A stretch of 6,607 nucleotides of DNA. Origin: Sulfurimonas sp. Its GTDB lineage: Bacteria > Campylobacterota > Campylobacteria > Campylobacterales > Sulfurimonadaceae. Shown one piece after another: positions 5,975 through 6,607 of this stretch. The first letter of the stretch is position 1. The number at the start of each line of letters is the position of its first letter. Location: the NCBI GenBank assembly GCA_027056465.1, contig JALUKS010000217.1, positions 1 through 6,607 of the forward strand, read 5' to 3'. The notes beneath the pieces are model-generated. The model was not told where the DNA came from. It made no database searches and saw only the letters and a list, made by a program, of their open reading frames with translations. The translations under genes and the position numbers were made by a program.

Positions 5975-6607
5975 ACTAACCATCCTATATTTTCACTCTG
6001 TATATGTTTTCCAAACGCCGCGTTTGTTTTGACTGAACGCTCATATCTACTATCTAGTTGGAGTTGATAAAGTATCTTCACAGGTGTATTTTCATTTTTT
6101 GCTAAAGAACTTAAAAACAGCCCTTCTTTGTAAGCTTTTTCTAAAAGCTCTTGTGGCATTGCACTATTTTCATACAGTTCTTTCTGGAGTTTTTCATCAG
6201 CTTTTTGTAGAAGTTCTAAAATAATAGACTCTTCTAGTTTTTCATTCCAAGCGAGACCGAGATTTACCTCATCATTTTCTAGGCTCAAAAGCTCTTCTTG
6301 CATAGCTAGTGTTAAGCTCTCATTTTGTGCCAAAAAAGAGGAAAACTTCTTGCACTGAGAAAAAAACACCCCATCAAGTTCTAAACTTCTTGCTACATTT
6401 TTTCCTAACTCTTTATCCTCTAAAAACTCTTCCACAAGAGATGTTTTAAGATGTATATTAAAAGAGAGTGCTTCAGATATAAACGACTCTCCGCGTTTAT
6501 AAAGTCGCTCTTGCAAAGCTTCATCACAAGCAGGACTCATAGCGATAGCCGAAACTATCTTAGGATGAAAATTCATAGGCTCTAGCTCAGAGATAGCCCC
6601 AAGAAGT
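5971..6607 (-). CDS. Helical-repeat protein, leucine-rich-repeat-variant-like; probably incomplete at its N-terminus
   Basis: The first ATG in the window is at 6576 (201 residues), but the frame stays open to the edge, reading LLGAISELEP before that methionine. There is no convincing ribosome site before it, so the gene probably starts outside the window. The protein consists of about seven degenerate repeats of roughly 25 residues built on L-A-x-N followed by a leucine-rich helix. Numbered from M6576, the clearest are FLAQNESLTLAMQEELL (81-97), LGLAWNEKLEESIILELL (106-123) and SLAKNENTPVKILYQL (157-172). The NTP-x-x-L-x-x-L form resembles leucine-rich-repeat variants (LRV), which form curved helical scaffolds; this is pattern recognition, not a domain search. 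No signal peptide or membrane segment is visible. Its TGA overlaps the MoxR ATG in ATGA, so it is the upstream member of the operon and a candidate substrate-binding or adaptor component. Confidence 0.8.
   Translation of the reverse strand, partial: LLGAISELEPMNFHPKIVSAIAMSPACDEALQERLYKRGESFISEALSFNIHLKTSLVEEFLEDKELGKNVARSLELDGVFFSQCKKFSSFLAQNESLTLAMQEELLSLENDEVNLGLAWNEKLEESIILELLQKADEKLQKELYENSAMPQELLEKAYKEGLFLSSLAKNENTPVKILYQLQLDSRYERSVKTNAAFGKHIQSENIGWLV
5983..5986 (-). promoter_or_regulatory. Shine-Dalgarno AGGA deciding the MoxR ATPase start
   Basis: AGGA on the minus strand, inside the last codons of the repeat-protein gene, is followed by 8 bases and ATG at 5974-5972. That ATG shares bases with the TGA stop at 5973-5971, a coupling arrangement. 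The alternative ATG at 5983 overlaps the motif itself and is therefore disfavoured. Confidence 0.55.
6012..6026. repeat. Interrupted palindrome of two opposed GCGTTT hexamers
   Basis: CAAACGCCGCGTTTG is a 7-1-7 inverted repeat made of AAACGC and GCGTTT separated by one base. It lies in the last codons of the repeat-protein gene (TNAAF on the minus strand), about 38 bases before the MoxR start. It could fold into a six-pair hairpin with a three-base loop near the MoxR translation start. Confidence 0.5.
6478..6501. repeat. Inverted repeat, 8-base arms with 8-base spacer
   Basis: TATAAACG (6478-6485) and CGTTTATA (6494-6501) are exact reverse complements around ACTCTCCG. It is inside the repeat-protein gene (codons YKRGESFI) and includes another GCGTTT hexamer at 6493-6498. 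It may be coincidental codon usage or a protein-binding or hairpin site; the sequence alone does not decide. Confidence 0.4.

Noticed and set aside
1..6607. CRISPR array, tRNA, rRNA or mobile element
   Set aside because: No regularly spaced repeats, cloverleaf-like segments, transposase motifs or terminal repeats were seen on either strand.

Overview
The window looks like chromosomal DNA of a Campylobacterota (epsilonproteobacterial) organism, probably near Sulfurimonas or Sulfuricurvum. This is inferred from the low G+C content, the tight gene packing, -10-like boxes without a recognisable -35, and a REC-REC-GGDEF protein of the Campylobacter CbrR architecture. No species can be named from sequence alone. 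There are six protein genes. I found no tRNA, rRNA, CRISPR array, transposase or phage gene, and no gene-free stretch longer than about 150 bases.

Layout. At 1-1066 (minus) lies the 5' part of a gene for a WD40-like beta-propeller protein; its 3' end is outside the window. A 153-base gap (1067-1219) holds its probable promoter. At 1220-2485 (minus) is a compact PIF1/RecD-type superfamily 1 helicase. A 76-base divergent promoter region separates it from a two-receiver-domain diguanylate cyclase at 2562-3812 (plus). That gene converges, with only 4 bases between stop codons, on a three-gene minus-strand cassette: a DUF2201-type VWA protein (3817-4968), a MoxR-type AAA+ ATPase (4979-5974) and a helical-repeat protein resembling leucine-rich-repeat variants (5971 to the window edge).

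How they work together. The cassette reads from right to left as repeat protein, ATPase, VWA protein, with a 4-base ATGA overlap and then a 10-base gap, so it is almost certainly co-transcribed and translationally coupled. MoxR ATPases and VWA proteins are an established partnership in which the AAA+ ring drives remodelling of a target through the VWA adaptor. Here the repeat protein may supply target binding (inference). The VWA protein keeps a complete MIDAS metal site, but at the place where related proteins carry a zinc-protease HExxH it reads NGAMH, so it is probably not a protease.

Other signals. The hexamer GCGTTT/AAACGC occurs 13 times, about five times expectation, only in the helicase and cassette genes and sometimes as inverted pairs. 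A perfect 16-base palindrome lies just beyond the diguanylate cyclase. The cyclase has lost the RxxD product-inhibition site.
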